A stretch of DNA of 64,000 nucleotides from Flavitalea plasmicola (lineage in GTDB: Bacteria > Bacteroidota > Bacteroidia > Chitinophagales > Chitinophagaceae): positions 124,001 to 188,000 of the forward strand of contig NZ_JAUOTO010000009.1 of the NCBI RefSeq assembly GCF_030546645.1, given 5' to 3'. This document shows, in pieces, positions 25,189-34,669 of this stretch. A program made the position numbers and the translations under genes. Each line of letters begins with the position of its first letter. Within the stretch, counting starts at the first letter, position 1. The notes beneath the pieces were generated by a model. That model was not told the DNA's origin. It did no database searches and was given only the letters and a program-made list of their open reading frames with translations.

Positions 25189-27570
25189 ATGTTGAAGCAC
25201 CATCTTACCACCGCCTGGCGCAACTTGCGGAAGCATAAACTGTATGCGCTTATTAACCTATCCGGCCTGACGGCCGGCGTGACTGTCGCTGTTCTCATCG
25301 GTCTATGGATATGGGACGAGTTGTCATGGGACAGGGTTCACGGCAACTATAACAGGCTGGCACAGGTGATGGATGTGCAGACGGTGGACGGGGTGCCTAC
25401 AACCAGTGATGCCAATGCTATTCCATTGGCAGAGGAGCTGCGGAAGACTTTTCCGGATGATCTCAGAGGGGTGGCCCTTTTTTACCCTCTTTTTACACAT
25501 ACGGTGACTGTGGGGGAAAGGAAGCTGCCGGCGCCTGGCAGTTGGGTGCAGGCGGATCTACCGGAGATGCTGACCCTTCACATGCTGAAAGGCCGCAGGG
25601 ATGCCCTGCGCGATCCATCCAATGTGCTGTTGACGAGATCGCTGGCCAACCGATTGTTTGGGAGCGCCGATCCCATGAATAAGATCATTAAGCTGGACAA
25701 TATGGCAACGGTGAAGGTAGGGGGTGTGTATGAGGACCTTCCCGAGAACTCGACCTTTCATGATGCGCAGCTATTGTTGTCCTGGGATAAGGCGCTGACG
25801 GTGATGGATTGGTTCAAAGGCGTGCAGGGGGATTGGGGGGTACGTTACTGGAAGATCTATGTGCAGCTGAGCGATCGGGCGGAGATCGGGAAGGTGAATG
25901 CCAGGATCAGGGATATGATGAAGGTGCATACGAAGGACAGCCGTGAGGTGATCTTTTTGCATCCCATGGAAAAATGGCATTTGTACGGCAAGTTCGAGAA
26001 TGGCATGGCGGTGGGCGGTCGTGTGGGTATCGTGCGGCTTGTCGGGCTCATTGGGGGCTGCGTGCTGTTGCTGGCTTGTATCAATTTTATGAATTTATCC
26101 ACAGCGCGTAGCGAGCGGCGGGCCAGGGAGGTAGGTATACGTAAGGCGATCGGGTCGTTGCGGGGGCAATTGATCCGGCTGTTCATCGGGGAGTCGATGC
26201 TGGTGGTGTTCTTTGCCTTTGTTCTGGCTGTGGTGGCGGCGGGGTTATGTTTGCCTGGTTTCGGCAAACTGGCCGGGAAGGAATTGGCGATGCCCTGGGG
26301 GAGTCTGGCGGCGTGGGGTGTTATGGTGTTGTCCGGTGTTGTTACGGGGTTGGTGGCCGGGAGCTATCCTGCGTTTTATTTGTCCGGTTTTCGCCCTGTG
26401 AAAGTATTGAAAGGAGATATCAGGGCCGGCCGGGGTGTTTCGCTGGCGCGAAAGCTATTGGTCGTGGTGCAATTTGTCGTATCCGTCACCCTGATCATCA
26501 GTACGATGGTGGTGCGCCGCCAGATCGACTATGCGCAGGAGCGGTCTGTGGGGTATATGCGGGAGGGGCTGATCACTGTCACCATGAACAGCGGGGATAT
26601 CTATGGGGTACCGTATAATACTTTGCGGGATGAACTGAGGCGAACCGGGATGGTGGCGGATATGACCAAGTCCTCCAGTCCTGCTACGGAGGCGCCGTGG
26701 ACAGCGAATGATATCGACTGGAAGGGGAAGGCGCCGGGAGCTAATCCCGAGATAGGAGTGGTGATCGTAACCTATGACTATGGCAAGACGATGGGCTGGC
26801 GTATAAAAGAGGGCAGGGATTTTTCCAGGAGCTTTACATCCGACACCGGGGGCATTGTGCTTAACCAGGCGGCTGTGCGTTTGATGGGGTTGGCGAAGCC
26901 GGTGGGAGAGGTCATGCGTTTGGAGGGGCGGAAGCATACTGTGATCGGCGTTGCGGAGGACATGGTGATGGCCTCGCCTTATATGCCAGTGAAGCCTACC
27001 GTCTTTTGGCTGAATTATGACGCGATGTCACTGAATTCAATGACAGTCCGGCTGGCGCCGGGAGTGCCTGTGCATAAAGCGCTGGCAGCGACGGAAGGGG
27101 TATTCAAACGGCTGGCGCCGGGAGGGGCTTTTGAATATAAGTTCATAGATGAGGAATATGCCCGCAAGTTCTCCGATGAGGTGCGGATAGGCCGGATCGT
27201 TACCGTGTTTGCGGTGCTGGCCATTTTCATTTCCTGCCTGGGTTTGTTCGGGCTGGCGTCCTTCGTTGCGGAGCAGCGGACGAAGGAGATCGGCATACGG
27301 AAGGTGTTGGGAGCGCCGGTCTTCGGTATCTGGAAGATGCTGACGAGGGAGTTCCTGGTGTTGGTGCTGGTGGCAAGTGTGGTTGCTATGCCGCTGGCGT
27401 GGTATGTCATGCAAAGATGGCTGCAGCAGTATGCTTACCGGGCGGGATTGAGCTGGTGGATATTTGTGCTTTCGGCTGTAGGGGCGGTGCTGATCACGCT
27501 GCTGACAGTAGGGTATCAGGCAGTCAGGGCGGCCATGATGGATCCGGTGAAGAGCTTAAGGTCGGAATAG
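25189..27570 (+). CDS. FtsX/MacB-type ABC transporter permease
   Basis: Inner-membrane permease of 793 residues with two MacB_PCD plus FtsX modules, the length usual for the Bacteroidota form. Seen: first membrane helix near 20-40 (LINLSGLTAGVTVAVLIGLW), periplasmic domain to about 280, three helices around 285-410 with STARSERRAREVGIRKAIGS, a second periplasmic domain from about 450, and last helices from about 665 with SFVAEQRTKEIGIRKVLGAP and the closing VKSLRSE. No ATPase gene is adjacent, so it must borrow one from elsewhere. Such proteins export peptides, antibiotics or lipids, or transmit mechanical signals. Its upstream region holds the LytTR-type repeats, suggesting control by the 21216 regulator (inference). 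Confidence 0.9.
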   Translation: MLKHHLTTAWRNLRKHKLYALINLSGLTAGVTVAVLIGLWIWDELSWDRVHGNYNRLAQVMDVQTVDGVPTTSDANAIPLAEELRKTFPDDLRGVALFYPLFTHTVTVGERKLPAPGSWVQADLPEMLTLHMLKGRRDALRDPSNVLLTRSLANRLFGSADPMNKIIKLDNMATVKVGGVYEDLPENSTFHDAQLLLSWDKALTVMDWFKGVQGDWGVRYWKIYVQLSDRAEIGKVNARIRDMMKVHTKDSREVIFLHPMEKWHLYGKFENGMAVGGRVGIVRLVGLIGGCVLLLACINFMNLSTARSERRAREVGIRKAIGSLRGQLIRLFIGESMLVVFFAFVLAVVAAGLCLPGFGKLAGKELAMPWGSLAAWGVMVLSGVVTGLVAGSYPAFYLSGFRPVKVLKGDIRAGRGVSLARKLLVVVQFVVSVTLIISTMVVRRQIDYAQERSVGYMREGLITVTMNSGDIYGVPYNTLRDELRRTGMVADMTKSSSPATEAPWTANDIDWKGKAPGANPEIGVVIVTYDYGKTMGWRIKEGRDFSRSFTSDTGGIVLNQAAVRLMGLAKPVGEVMRLEGRKHTVIGVAEDMVMASPYMPVKPTVFWLNYDAMSLNSMTVRLAPGVPVHKALAATEGVFKRLAPGGAFEYKFIDEEYARKFSDEVRIGRIVTVFAVLAIFISCLGLFGLASFVAEQRTKEIGIRKVLGAPVFGIWKMLTREFLVLVLVASVVAMPLAWYVMQRWLQQYAYRAGLSWWIFVLSAVGAVLITLLTVGYQAVRAAMMDPVKSLRSE

Positions 27571-27596
27571 CGGATGGTTAGGTTGGGAGGGGATTA

Positions 27597-29567
27597 TTAT
27601 TTCAAATAAAGGATCACGGCAGCGTGAGGCGGGAGAATGGTGTTTTTGGTGTGGGAGCCCTTGCTGCCATCCATGGACAGGGCTGTGTTCCAGGTACCGG
27701 GAGGAAGGGACAGGTTTTTTTCCATGTCGCTGCCGTTGAAGGCGACCCAGATCTTTTTCCAGCTGTCCTGCATGGCTGCTCCGTCGAGTGTATATGCGAT
27801 GGCGCCGGCAGGAGCTTGTGAATCAAACCGGATATTTTGCGCGATCTGGCTACCAGTGTACATGCGGAATGCGGGGTGCTGTTTGCGGAGGCGGATGAGG
27901 TCTTTTACGTAGGTGGTAATGTCCTGGTATTGGGACATTCTATGCCAGTCGAGCGCGTTGATGCTATCGCCGGTGTTGTACGAGTTTTCCACTCCATGTT
28001 TTGTCCGGCCGAATTCAGTGCCTGCGTGGAGGAAGGGGATGCCCTGCGAAGTAAGTAAGATGGCCAGGGCGAGCTTGTGCATCTGTTTGCGCGTCTCTTC
28101 CGAGGCATCCGGGCAGGAGAGGGCCAACTTGTCCCAGAGGGTATTATTGTCATGGCATTCGCAGTAAGTGATGACCTCATCGGGAGACCATGCGAATGGA
28201 GCTTTGGAATAGTTGACCTTGTCATAGGCTATCTGCGGGTGGGGGCATGCGGCGGCAATGCCGAATCTGACGGACTCGGTGGCCTCTGCTTTGCCGCTGG
28301 CGAATCCTTTATCATGGATGTCGAATACGCTGCCTTTGATGCCGTCGCGGAAGTCATCGCCGAAGACGGCTATGTTGTGGAGCTTCCGGACATTTTTTTT
28401 CAGGGCACGGAGCGAGTCGGGCAAGGGACATTCACCTGCGGTCCATCCTTCACCGTAGAGGAGGATATCAGGTTTGATCGTCCGGAGCGCGTCGGCGATG
28501 TCATTCATCGTCGTTATGTCATGCACTCCCATCAGGTCGAAACGGAAACCATCGAGGTGGTACTCCCTGCACCAGTACATTACGCTTTCCAGCATGAACT
28601 TTCGCATCATGGGTCGCTCGCTGGCCGTCTCGTTGCCGCAGCCGGTGGCGTTGGAAAAGGCGCCGTTCTGTTGCTGGCGGTAATAATAGCCAGGGGCCAA
28701 TTGGTTGAAGTTCGAGGCTTCCGTTACGCCCGTATGGTTGTATACCACGTCCATGATCACGCGCAGGCCGTTGCGGTGGAAGGCGGCGATCATTTGTTTC
28801 AATTCTTTAATTCTTGCGATGCCATTGGATGGATCGGTGCTGTAAGAGCCTTCGGGGGCATTGTAGTTCAGCGGGTCGTATCCCCAGTTGTATTGGGGGA
28901 GGTCGGGGCGGCCTTCGTCTACGGAGTTGTAGTCAAAGAAAGGCAGCAGGTGGATATGGGTGACGCCCAGGTCTTTAAGATGGGCAAGGCCTGTAGGAAG
29001 GTCTTCGGGGCTTTTTGTATCTTCTTCGGCGAGGCCAAGGAATTTGCCCTTGTTCCGGATCCCGGAGGAGGGGTGGATGCTGGCATCACGGATATGCAGC
29101 TCATATATAATGGCGTCGGTGAGGCGGTGGTTTTTTGAGAAGGAAGGGCTTTTGTCTTGCGCCCATCCGGGGGGATCGGTGGCTTTAAGGTCGAAGATCA
29201 GGGCTTTTTGTCCATTGGCGCCTACGGCTTTTGCATAGGGGTCGGGTACGGCATGGCTCCAGTGGCCGTCGATGCTGACCTGGAAGTTGTACCAGATCCC
29301 TTTGTTGTCACCATTCAGGCGGACATGCCAGGTGCCGCCGGCGCTTTTTTGGAGGGGGATGGTTTGGTATGGGGAGATGTCATTGGCATGGTGATAAAGG
29401 TTGATCCTGGCGGCGGCTGCTGTGGGGCTCCATATGCGAAATGTAGAAAAGGGGGCAGTGTAATGGAGGCCCAGATCCTTGCCTTTGTAGACAGGGTATT
29501 GATCGTATCTTATTTGTGTGGGGGCGGCTATCAGGAAGAAGGGTAGGAGCATCAGCAAGGGGATCAT
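27597..29567 (-). CDS. pulA: type I pullulanase (GH13)
   Basis: Alpha-1,6-glucan debranching enzyme, 656 residues. Seen: a hydrophobic N-terminus that can act as a signal peptide (LLMLLPFFLIAAP), a CBM48-like domain (LHYTAPFSTFRIWSPTA near 33-50), the type I marker YNWGYDP near 226, and the GH13 regions VIMDVVYNH, DGFRFDLMG with the nucleophile Asp, LYGEGW with the acid/base Glu and YCECHDNNTLW with the stabilising Asp. All catalytic residues are present. It has no starch SusC/SusD partners nearby and stands alone between two permease genes, converging on the first with a 26-bp gap. A palindrome 14 bp before its start may be an operator. Confidence 0.92.
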   Translation of the reverse strand: MIPLLMLLPFFLIAAPTQIRYDQYPVYKGKDLGLHYTAPFSTFRIWSPTAAAARINLYHHANDISPYQTIPLQKSAGGTWHVRLNGDNKGIWYNFQVSIDGHWSHAVPDPYAKAVGANGQKALIFDLKATDPPGWAQDKSPSFSKNHRLTDAIIYELHIRDASIHPSSGIRNKGKFLGLAEEDTKSPEDLPTGLAHLKDLGVTHIHLLPFFDYNSVDEGRPDLPQYNWGYDPLNYNAPEGSYSTDPSNGIARIKELKQMIAAFHRNGLRVIMDVVYNHTGVTEASNFNQLAPGYYYRQQQNGAFSNATGCGNETASERPMMRKFMLESVMYWCREYHLDGFRFDLMGVHDITTMNDIADALRTIKPDILLYGEGWTAGECPLPDSLRALKKNVRKLHNIAVFGDDFRDGIKGSVFDIHDKGFASGKAEATESVRFGIAAACPHPQIAYDKVNYSKAPFAWSPDEVITYCECHDNNTLWDKLALSCPDASEETRKQMHKLALAILLTSQGIPFLHAGTEFGRTKHGVENSYNTGDSINALDWHRMSQYQDITTYVKDLIRLRKQHPAFRMYTGSQIAQNIRFDSQAPAGAIAYTLDGAAMQDSWKKIWVAFNGSDMEKNLSLPPGTWNTALSMDGSKGSHTKNTILPPHAAVILYLK

Positions 29568-29581
29568 GGTGTGTATACTTT

Positions 29582-29596
29582 ACACTAAGATAGTGT
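29582..29596. promoter_or_regulatory. palindrome upstream of pullulanase gene
   Basis: Perfect 6-bp arms ACACTA and TAGTGT around AGA, 14 bp upstream of the pullulanase start codon at 29567. The position fits a repressor operator overlapping a promoter or leader. Read rightwards it is followed by only four T, so a terminator is less likely. The remaining sequence to 29740 is AT-rich and holds the start region of the permease gene. Confidence 0.4.
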
Positions 29597-29740
29597 TTTG
29601 CATTTGTTCAGGCAACCGGACAGGAGGTGTATCGAAAACGAACAGGCTCGTAGATGGTTTTTTGTTTAATATATTGATTTTTATGTTTTTATAAATGTGG
29701 AGGCTTTTTTGTAAAATTCAGGAAGAATAAAATTAACCTG

Positions 29741-32173
29741 ATGATACGCAATTATTTTCTCACTGCCTGGCGGAACCTAAAGTCCAACCGCCTGAATTCT
29801 TTTATCAATGTAGCGGGGCTGGCGGTGGCTTTTACCGTATGTATCCTGTTGTTTTTAATGGTGCATTTCGAATTTTCCTTCGATCAATTCCATAAGAACG
29901 GGGACCGGCTTTTTATGGCGTATAATCTAAGTCACACGGCTGATGGGGATGAAAAAGGGGAGGCATTCGGTTATCCTGCGGCGCCGACCTTCAAATCGGA
30001 AGTGCCAGGGATCGTCAAGACGACCAGTGTCCATTCGGGGGGCCGGGGTATTCGTTATAAGGAGAAGGAAGTGAACAAGGATATACTACTGGTGAGTCCG
30101 GATTTTTTCAGCATGTTCAGCTTCCCGGTGATCTCAGGGGCCGGGTCTAACCCGTTGTCGGATGTAGGCAATGTGGTGCTTGGTCAGTCTGCCGCTGCCG
30201 CGGTATTTGGAAAAGAGGAGGCGGTGGGTAAGACGGTGAAGGTGAAGATAGGGGGTGTATGGAAGGATCTGCTGGTGACTGCCGTGCTGCAGGATGCGCC
30301 TGAAAATTCTTCGCTTCAATTCAACATCCTGGCGCGGATAGAGCTCAGCAGGGATTATGCTGAAGATAAAAATGAGTGGAACCACCAGAACCACCCGGTG
30401 TATGTGCAGCTGGCGCCTACGGCAACGCAACAGCAGGTGGAAGCGCGACTGAGAGACCTGGTGAAGAAAAACAACCTGGCGGATGATAAATACATGAAAG
30501 CGAAAGGATACCGGAAGGATGCGAATGGAGATATGTTTGCAATCAGGCTGGCGCCCTACACCTCGCTGCATTTCGATACTGAACTGGGAAGGGGCGCCAC
30601 CGTGTCCAGGAGTTATTTGTATATCCTGGTCCTTATAGCCGTGGTGGTATTGGTCATTGCCTGTTTCAATTTCATCAATCTCAATGTGGCCCGGGCTTTT
30701 ACCCGTGCGAAGGAGGTGGGGGTACGGAAGACGATCGGCGCAGGGAAGGGGCAGATCTTTTTCCAGCTGTGGACGGAAAGTTTCTTGTTATTTACATTGG
30801 CCCTGATCATAGCACTGGCGGCGGCCTTGTTGCTGTTGAAGCCCTTCAACCGCCTGTTTGTAGAAAGGCTGACGATGCAGGCATTGTTTCAGCCATTGGT
30901 GATCATCCCGGTGCTGGCGGGCGTGTTCCTGGTGTCATTTATGGCGGGCGGTTATCCTGCCTGGCTGGTGGCCAGATTCAAGACGGTGGAAGTATTGAAG
31001 GGCAAGGTTTCCGTGGGGCGAAGTTCGCTGCTGCGCAATGGGCTGATCACCTTTCAGTTTGTGCTGGCGAGCCTGTTGATCTGCAGCACCATTGTTATTT
31101 ACCGTCAGTTCCAATATATGCGAAATGCGCCATTGGGATTCGAGCAGGAGTCAGTGATCAGCATACCTGTAAAGAACGAGGAAAATTCGCTCCGGTATAT
31201 CAGCGAGCTGCGGCGGAAGCTTGCCGCGCAGCCGCAGGTGGAGTGGGTGTCGGGCAGCTCAGCGAATATCGGCATCGGGGAGGATAAGAGTCAAAGCAAC
31301 TGGAGCATTGGTTTTGACTATGACGGCAAGGCAATCATGACGGAGATGCTGACGGTGGACTATGATTTCCTGGAGACGCTGGGAGTAAAGCTGCTGGACG
31401 GGCGCAGCTTCAGCAAGGAATTTCCCACGGACACGGCTGCCAATTCCAGGAATGTGATCGTAACGGAGAGCATGGCACGCCAGTTCGGTGTAAAAAAAGT
31501 TGTGGGATTATCTTTCTATTCGGACAGTTCGGCGCCAAAATGGAATATCGTCGGGTTGATCCCGGATTTCCATCTGCATTCCCTGCATGAGAAGCTGGGT
31601 GCGCTGACGCTGCAGATGGCGAAGCAACATTCTTCCCTGGGGTATATATTCGTGAAAGTGCGGACGAATAATCCCCGGCAGGCGATGGCCATTGTACGGG
31701 ATGCGTACAAGACGATCGAACCGGACAATACGACTAACGCATCCTATCTTACAGAAAATACCTATCGCTGGTATGCGAAGGAGGAGCGGTTGTCGACGCT
31801 GTTCTGTTCGGCAGCCGTGATTGCCATCCTGTTGTCCTGCCTGGGGCTTTTTGCTATTGTATCGCTGGTGATCGGCAAGCGACGCAAGGAGATAGGGGTG
31901 CGCAAGGTACTGGGGGCGTCCGTGTTTGGCATTACGGGGCTATTGTCGAGGGAGTTTATCAGGCTGGTGGCGCTGGCTTTTATTATTGCAACGCCTATTG
32001 CCTGGTATTTCCTCAGTAAATGGCTGCAGGATTTTCCCTACCGGATCGTGCTTAGCTGGTGGATCTTCCCGCTGGCGGGGGTGTCGGCGCTGGTGATTGC
32101 GTTGGGGACAATCAGTGTGTTGACAGTGCAGGCTTCGCTGGCGAACCCGGTGAAGAGCCTCAGGAGTGAGTAA
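29741..32173 (+). CDS. FtsX/MacB-type ABC transporter permease
   Basis: Second permease of the same type, 810 residues. Seen: first helix near 22-42 (SFINVAGLAVAFTVCILLFLM), a periplasmic domain, helices near 287-405 with ARAFTRAKEVGVRKTIGAGKGQ, a second periplasmic domain from about 460, and final helices with SLVIGKRRKEIGVRKVLGAS and the closing VKSLRSE identical in form to the protein at 25189. The two share layout and key motifs but differ in sequence, so they are old paralogues. No ATPase gene adjoins it. The preceding 170 bp contain long T-rich stretches but no clear copy of the LytTR-type repeat. Substrate unknown. Confidence 0.9.
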   Translation: MIRNYFLTAWRNLKSNRLNSFINVAGLAVAFTVCILLFLMVHFEFSFDQFHKNGDRLFMAYNLSHTADGDEKGEAFGYPAAPTFKSEVPGIVKTTSVHSGGRGIRYKEKEVNKDILLVSPDFFSMFSFPVISGAGSNPLSDVGNVVLGQSAAAAVFGKEEAVGKTVKVKIGGVWKDLLVTAVLQDAPENSSLQFNILARIELSRDYAEDKNEWNHQNHPVYVQLAPTATQQQVEARLRDLVKKNNLADDKYMKAKGYRKDANGDMFAIRLAPYTSLHFDTELGRGATVSRSYLYILVLIAVVVLVIACFNFINLNVARAFTRAKEVGVRKTIGAGKGQIFFQLWTESFLLFTLALIIALAAALLLLKPFNRLFVERLTMQALFQPLVIIPVLAGVFLVSFMAGGYPAWLVARFKTVEVLKGKVSVGRSSLLRNGLITFQFVLASLLICSTIVIYRQFQYMRNAPLGFEQESVISIPVKNEENSLRYISELRRKLAAQPQVEWVSGSSANIGIGEDKSQSNWSIGFDYDGKAIMTEMLTVDYDFLETLGVKLLDGRSFSKEFPTDTAANSRNVIVTESMARQFGVKKVVGLSFYSDSSAPKWNIVGLIPDFHLHSLHEKLGALTLQMAKQHSSLGYIFVKVRTNNPRQAMAIVRDAYKTIEPDNTTNASYLTENTYRWYAKEERLSTLFCSAAVIAILLSCLGLFAIVSLVIGKRRKEIGVRKVLGASVFGITGLLSREFIRLVALAFIIATPIAWYFLSKWLQDFPYRIVLSWWIFPLAGVSALVIALGTISVLTVQASLANPVKSLRSE

Positions 32174-32182
32174 ATGTGTAAG

Positions 32183-33049
32183 TCATTGCGAAGGAGGGTT
32201 CCATTGGCTATAGGTAAAACGCAGGGCATCATAGTACGCTTTCACGGGCTCCGTCATGTGCGTGTCTTCGGGATAGTAAATATATTTATGCGATAGCCCT
32301 ACCAGGTGTTTTTGAGTGATGAGGGAGTCGAACTTTTGCAGGTTGGTATGAAAGGTCGATTTGTCTGCGACCCCTTCGCTGGCGTCACTATAGAATAGTG
32401 TTTTGTTCAGAATGGTTCCATTTCCCCAGGTTTTATCGGCCAGTTGTAACAGATATTCCCGGTCCCACCAGAAGGAAGGGCTTATGGCTATGTAGGCACT
32501 GAACATACCGGGGTGGGTCAGCAGGCAATTGATAGCAGTGATCCCACCAAAGGAATGGCCAGCCAGGATCTTAAAGGGCTGGGTCTGATAATGCGACTCC
32601 ACATAGGGCATCAACTCTTCCCGGATGAATTGAAGGAACTTGTCGTTGCCGCCGCTGGGCTTTAGCCAGGACGTTGCGCTTGTATCCGGATGACCAAAGT
32701 AATCGATGATGCTATGCGTTGGCGTGAGATCTCTTGTGCGCTGCGTGTTGGAGATCCCTACGACGATCATTTCCGGTATGACGTTGACGTCCCAGCGGCT
32801 GAGATACCGGCAATATTCAACGAGCAGGCTGAAATGGCTGTCGCCGTCGAGGAGGTATAGAACGGGGTAGGACCGCTGTGGGTTTGCGGTATCCTTTTCG
32901 GGGGTGTAAATGAAAAGTTTGCGAGGTTCATTCAGTGTTTTTGAGAAAAGGGTTGTGATCTCTGGTTTTATGGGGGCATAGTTATCCTTCTTCTGGGCGA
33001 GGAGATAGACAGGCGCCAGGAGAAGCGTCAGCAGCATGTTTTTTTTCAT
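32183..33049 (-). CDS. secreted alpha/beta-hydrolase, enterochelin esterase-like
   Basis: Esterase of 288 residues in the Fes/esterase-D-like group. Signal peptide MKKNMLLTLLLAPVYLLAQ, then PVLYLLDGDSHF near 62, the nucleophile elbow LAGHSFGGITA near 163-173, and a late His in DTHMTEPVKAYYDAL that can complete the triad. Such enzymes cleave ester bonds in siderophores, feruloylated sugars or acyl esters. The ATGA overlap with the upstream MBL-fold gene puts it in the leftward operon that starts with the zincin gene at 36769, but unlike them it is exported, so a shared job is not obvious. Confidence 0.82.
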   Translation of the reverse strand: MKKNMLLTLLLAPVYLLAQKKDNYAPIKPEITTLFSKTLNEPRKLFIYTPEKDTANPQRSYPVLYLLDGDSHFSLLVEYCRYLSRWDVNVIPEMIVVGISNTQRTRDLTPTHSIIDYFGHPDTSATSWLKPSGGNDKFLQFIREELMPYVESHYQTQPFKILAGHSFGGITAINCLLTHPGMFSAYIAISPSFWWDREYLLQLADKTWGNGTILNKTLFYSDASEGVADKSTFHTNLQKFDSLITQKHLVGLSHKYIYYPEDTHMTEPVKAYYDALRFTYSQWNPPSQ

Positions 33050-34659
33050 ACAGACAAGGTATATTGTTTATAAAGCAATTTGCCATTGGAGGTAAATGCA
33101 ATGTATGCATCTTCGCCCAGTGTGGAGGGGTCGAGCTGGCTGGAGGGAGGGGGCATGACCTCGAATTCATCCATGATGAACAGCTTGCCCTGGGTCCTGC
33201 GCAGGAGCTCCTGCAGGAGAGGTTTATTGGGCATGGTGCTTGTCCAGCCTTTGGCGATGCGGTGGCGGTCCAGGGTGGCCATGGCGGCGAGGTTGGGGTC
33301 TTTCATCATGAGGATGCCTTTTTCGAGGGCGGTGCCATTGTAACTAAGGTGATGGCCTACCTTATAGAAGACGGTTCGGTTGAGAAGGTCTTCCGCCCAG
33401 GGTTTGCCGTCTTTTCCTTTGGTTTTCCATTCTTCAATGCAGTGCCAGCTTTCCCAGGAGCCGAATTCCGCGTCGCCGGGGAAGAGGATGACCTTGTTGG
33501 TGCCTGTAGATTCAATGGCCAGCACGAGGCTGGTGTTGTTGATGTGGCTGTTGAGGCGGAGGGCGAGGGCGCCTGCGCTGTTGAGCCAGTCGTTGTCGAT
33601 GCGTCTCCAGTCGTACGAAGGATCGAAGTAGGCGTTGATGACGGAGTCGCTGCCTTTGCCTACCGGAGCTGCGGCTGTCTCGGCCTGGCTGGCGGCATTG
33701 GCCGGGAGCATGGCTTTAGCGGCGGGGGGTGACTGGACCTTGCCGGATGGCGGCTCGTCAATATACACGCTGGAGAAAGGAAGATCATTGCGGGCGATGT
33801 CTCCCGAGAGGCCCAGGAAGGCGTTGACGGGCAGGCTGCTATTGTTCAGCGCAAGGTTTTTATTATATACGTCGGTGCCAGCTTTCCCGCTCCTGAAGAT
33901 GGAATCCCTGCTGGCTGGCGGCCCTAATACATGAAAAGTGAGGCCGGGGAGCTGTGAAAGGTCGAGGGAGCTGCCGGGGGTGAGGTAGCGGATCTTTGTT
34001 TTTTTCTCTGCCAGCAGTTGTTTTATTTTTCGCATGCCGGGCAGCGAGGGTTTGTCATCGTTGGGGATGTCGGAAAGATTGATCGATGCCAGCGTGTTCA
34101 GGCCCATGAGAAAGGCGGCATGATTGTCTTCCAAAGGGATCCTAAAAGCATTGTGTCTTTTGTCCGCCAGGAAGGCCTGCCGGTCCTTGTCGAGGGCATC
34201 GATGGCATTGCGCAGGCCGGTTCTCATTTTTTGCTGCTGTTGCTTCAACACTGCGGCTGCACCCGTGGGATCAGTGGGGTCTTCGGTCCAGGCGAACCAG
34301 GCTTCTTTGATGGTCAGTCCTTTGAAGATGTCATAACATTTATCGAACCCATTGACGTGGTCGTTGTGTTCATGGGTGACAACCAGGAGGTCGATGGTCT
34401 TATTAGTGAGGCTGCCGGCGAGGTCCTGCAAGTAAGGGGTAAAATCCGACTGCGAACCCCTGCAGCTGCCGCAATCGATCATCATGGTGAAGACCGCTTG
34501 TTTGCCGCTGTGAAATTTTACCAGGAAGCAGTCGCCCGTGCCCATGCAGTACATGCGGACGGATACGTTGTCGATGCGGGCGGCGGGAGTGGAAGCGGAT
34601 CTGGCAGGGGTTGATGAGGTCTTGAGGCGTGTGGCCGTCTTTTTGGTTGTCTTTGCCAT
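33046..34659 (-). CDS. metallo-beta-lactamase-fold hydrolase, ComEC-like MBL type
   Basis: Intracellular MBL-fold protein of 537 residues. After a Lys/Ser/Thr/Ala-rich tail (residues 1-30) comes the fold: SVRMYCMGTGDCFLVKF, MMIDCG, then the metal motif VVTHEHNDHVNGF (HxHxDH) near 93-105, VILFPGDAEFGSWE with a further Asp ligand near 410, and KVGHHLSYNGTAL with the late His near 450. All ligand motifs are present. The pattern matches the MBL domain of ComEC-type and related nuclease or phosphodiesterase proteins. The ATG at 34659 leaves 10 bp to the zincin stop; the frame is open further upstream (ATG at 34758) but that would overlap the zincin gene by 89 bp. No signal peptide. Substrate unknown. 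Confidence 0.75.
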   Translation of the reverse strand: MAKTTKKTATRLKTSSTPARSASTPAARIDNVSVRMYCMGTGDCFLVKFHSGKQAVFTMMIDCGSCRGSQSDFTPYLQDLAGSLTNKTIDLLVVTHEHNDHVNGFDKCYDIFKGLTIKEAWFAWTEDPTDPTGAAAVLKQQQQKMRTGLRNAIDALDKDRQAFLADKRHNAFRIPLEDNHAAFLMGLNTLASINLSDIPNDDKPSLPGMRKIKQLLAEKKTKIRYLTPGSSLDLSQLPGLTFHVLGPPASRDSIFRSGKAGTDVYNKNLALNNSSLPVNAFLGLSGDIARNDLPFSSVYIDEPPSGKVQSPPAAKAMLPANAASQAETAAAPVGKGSDSVINAYFDPSYDWRRIDNDWLNSAGALALRLNSHINNTSLVLAIESTGTNKVILFPGDAEFGSWESWHCIEEWKTKGKDGKPWAEDLLNRTVFYKVGHHLSYNGTALEKGILMMKDPNLAAMATLDRHRIAKGWTSTMPNKPLLQELLRRTQGKLFIMDEFEVMPPPSSQLDPSTLGEDAYIAFTSNGKLLYKQYTLSV

Positions 34660-34669
34660 GGCAGCTGCA

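Noticed and set aside
29713..29721. AAAATTCAG before the second permease as a LytTR half-site
   Set aside because: Only one half is present; nothing similar lies 21 bp to either side.
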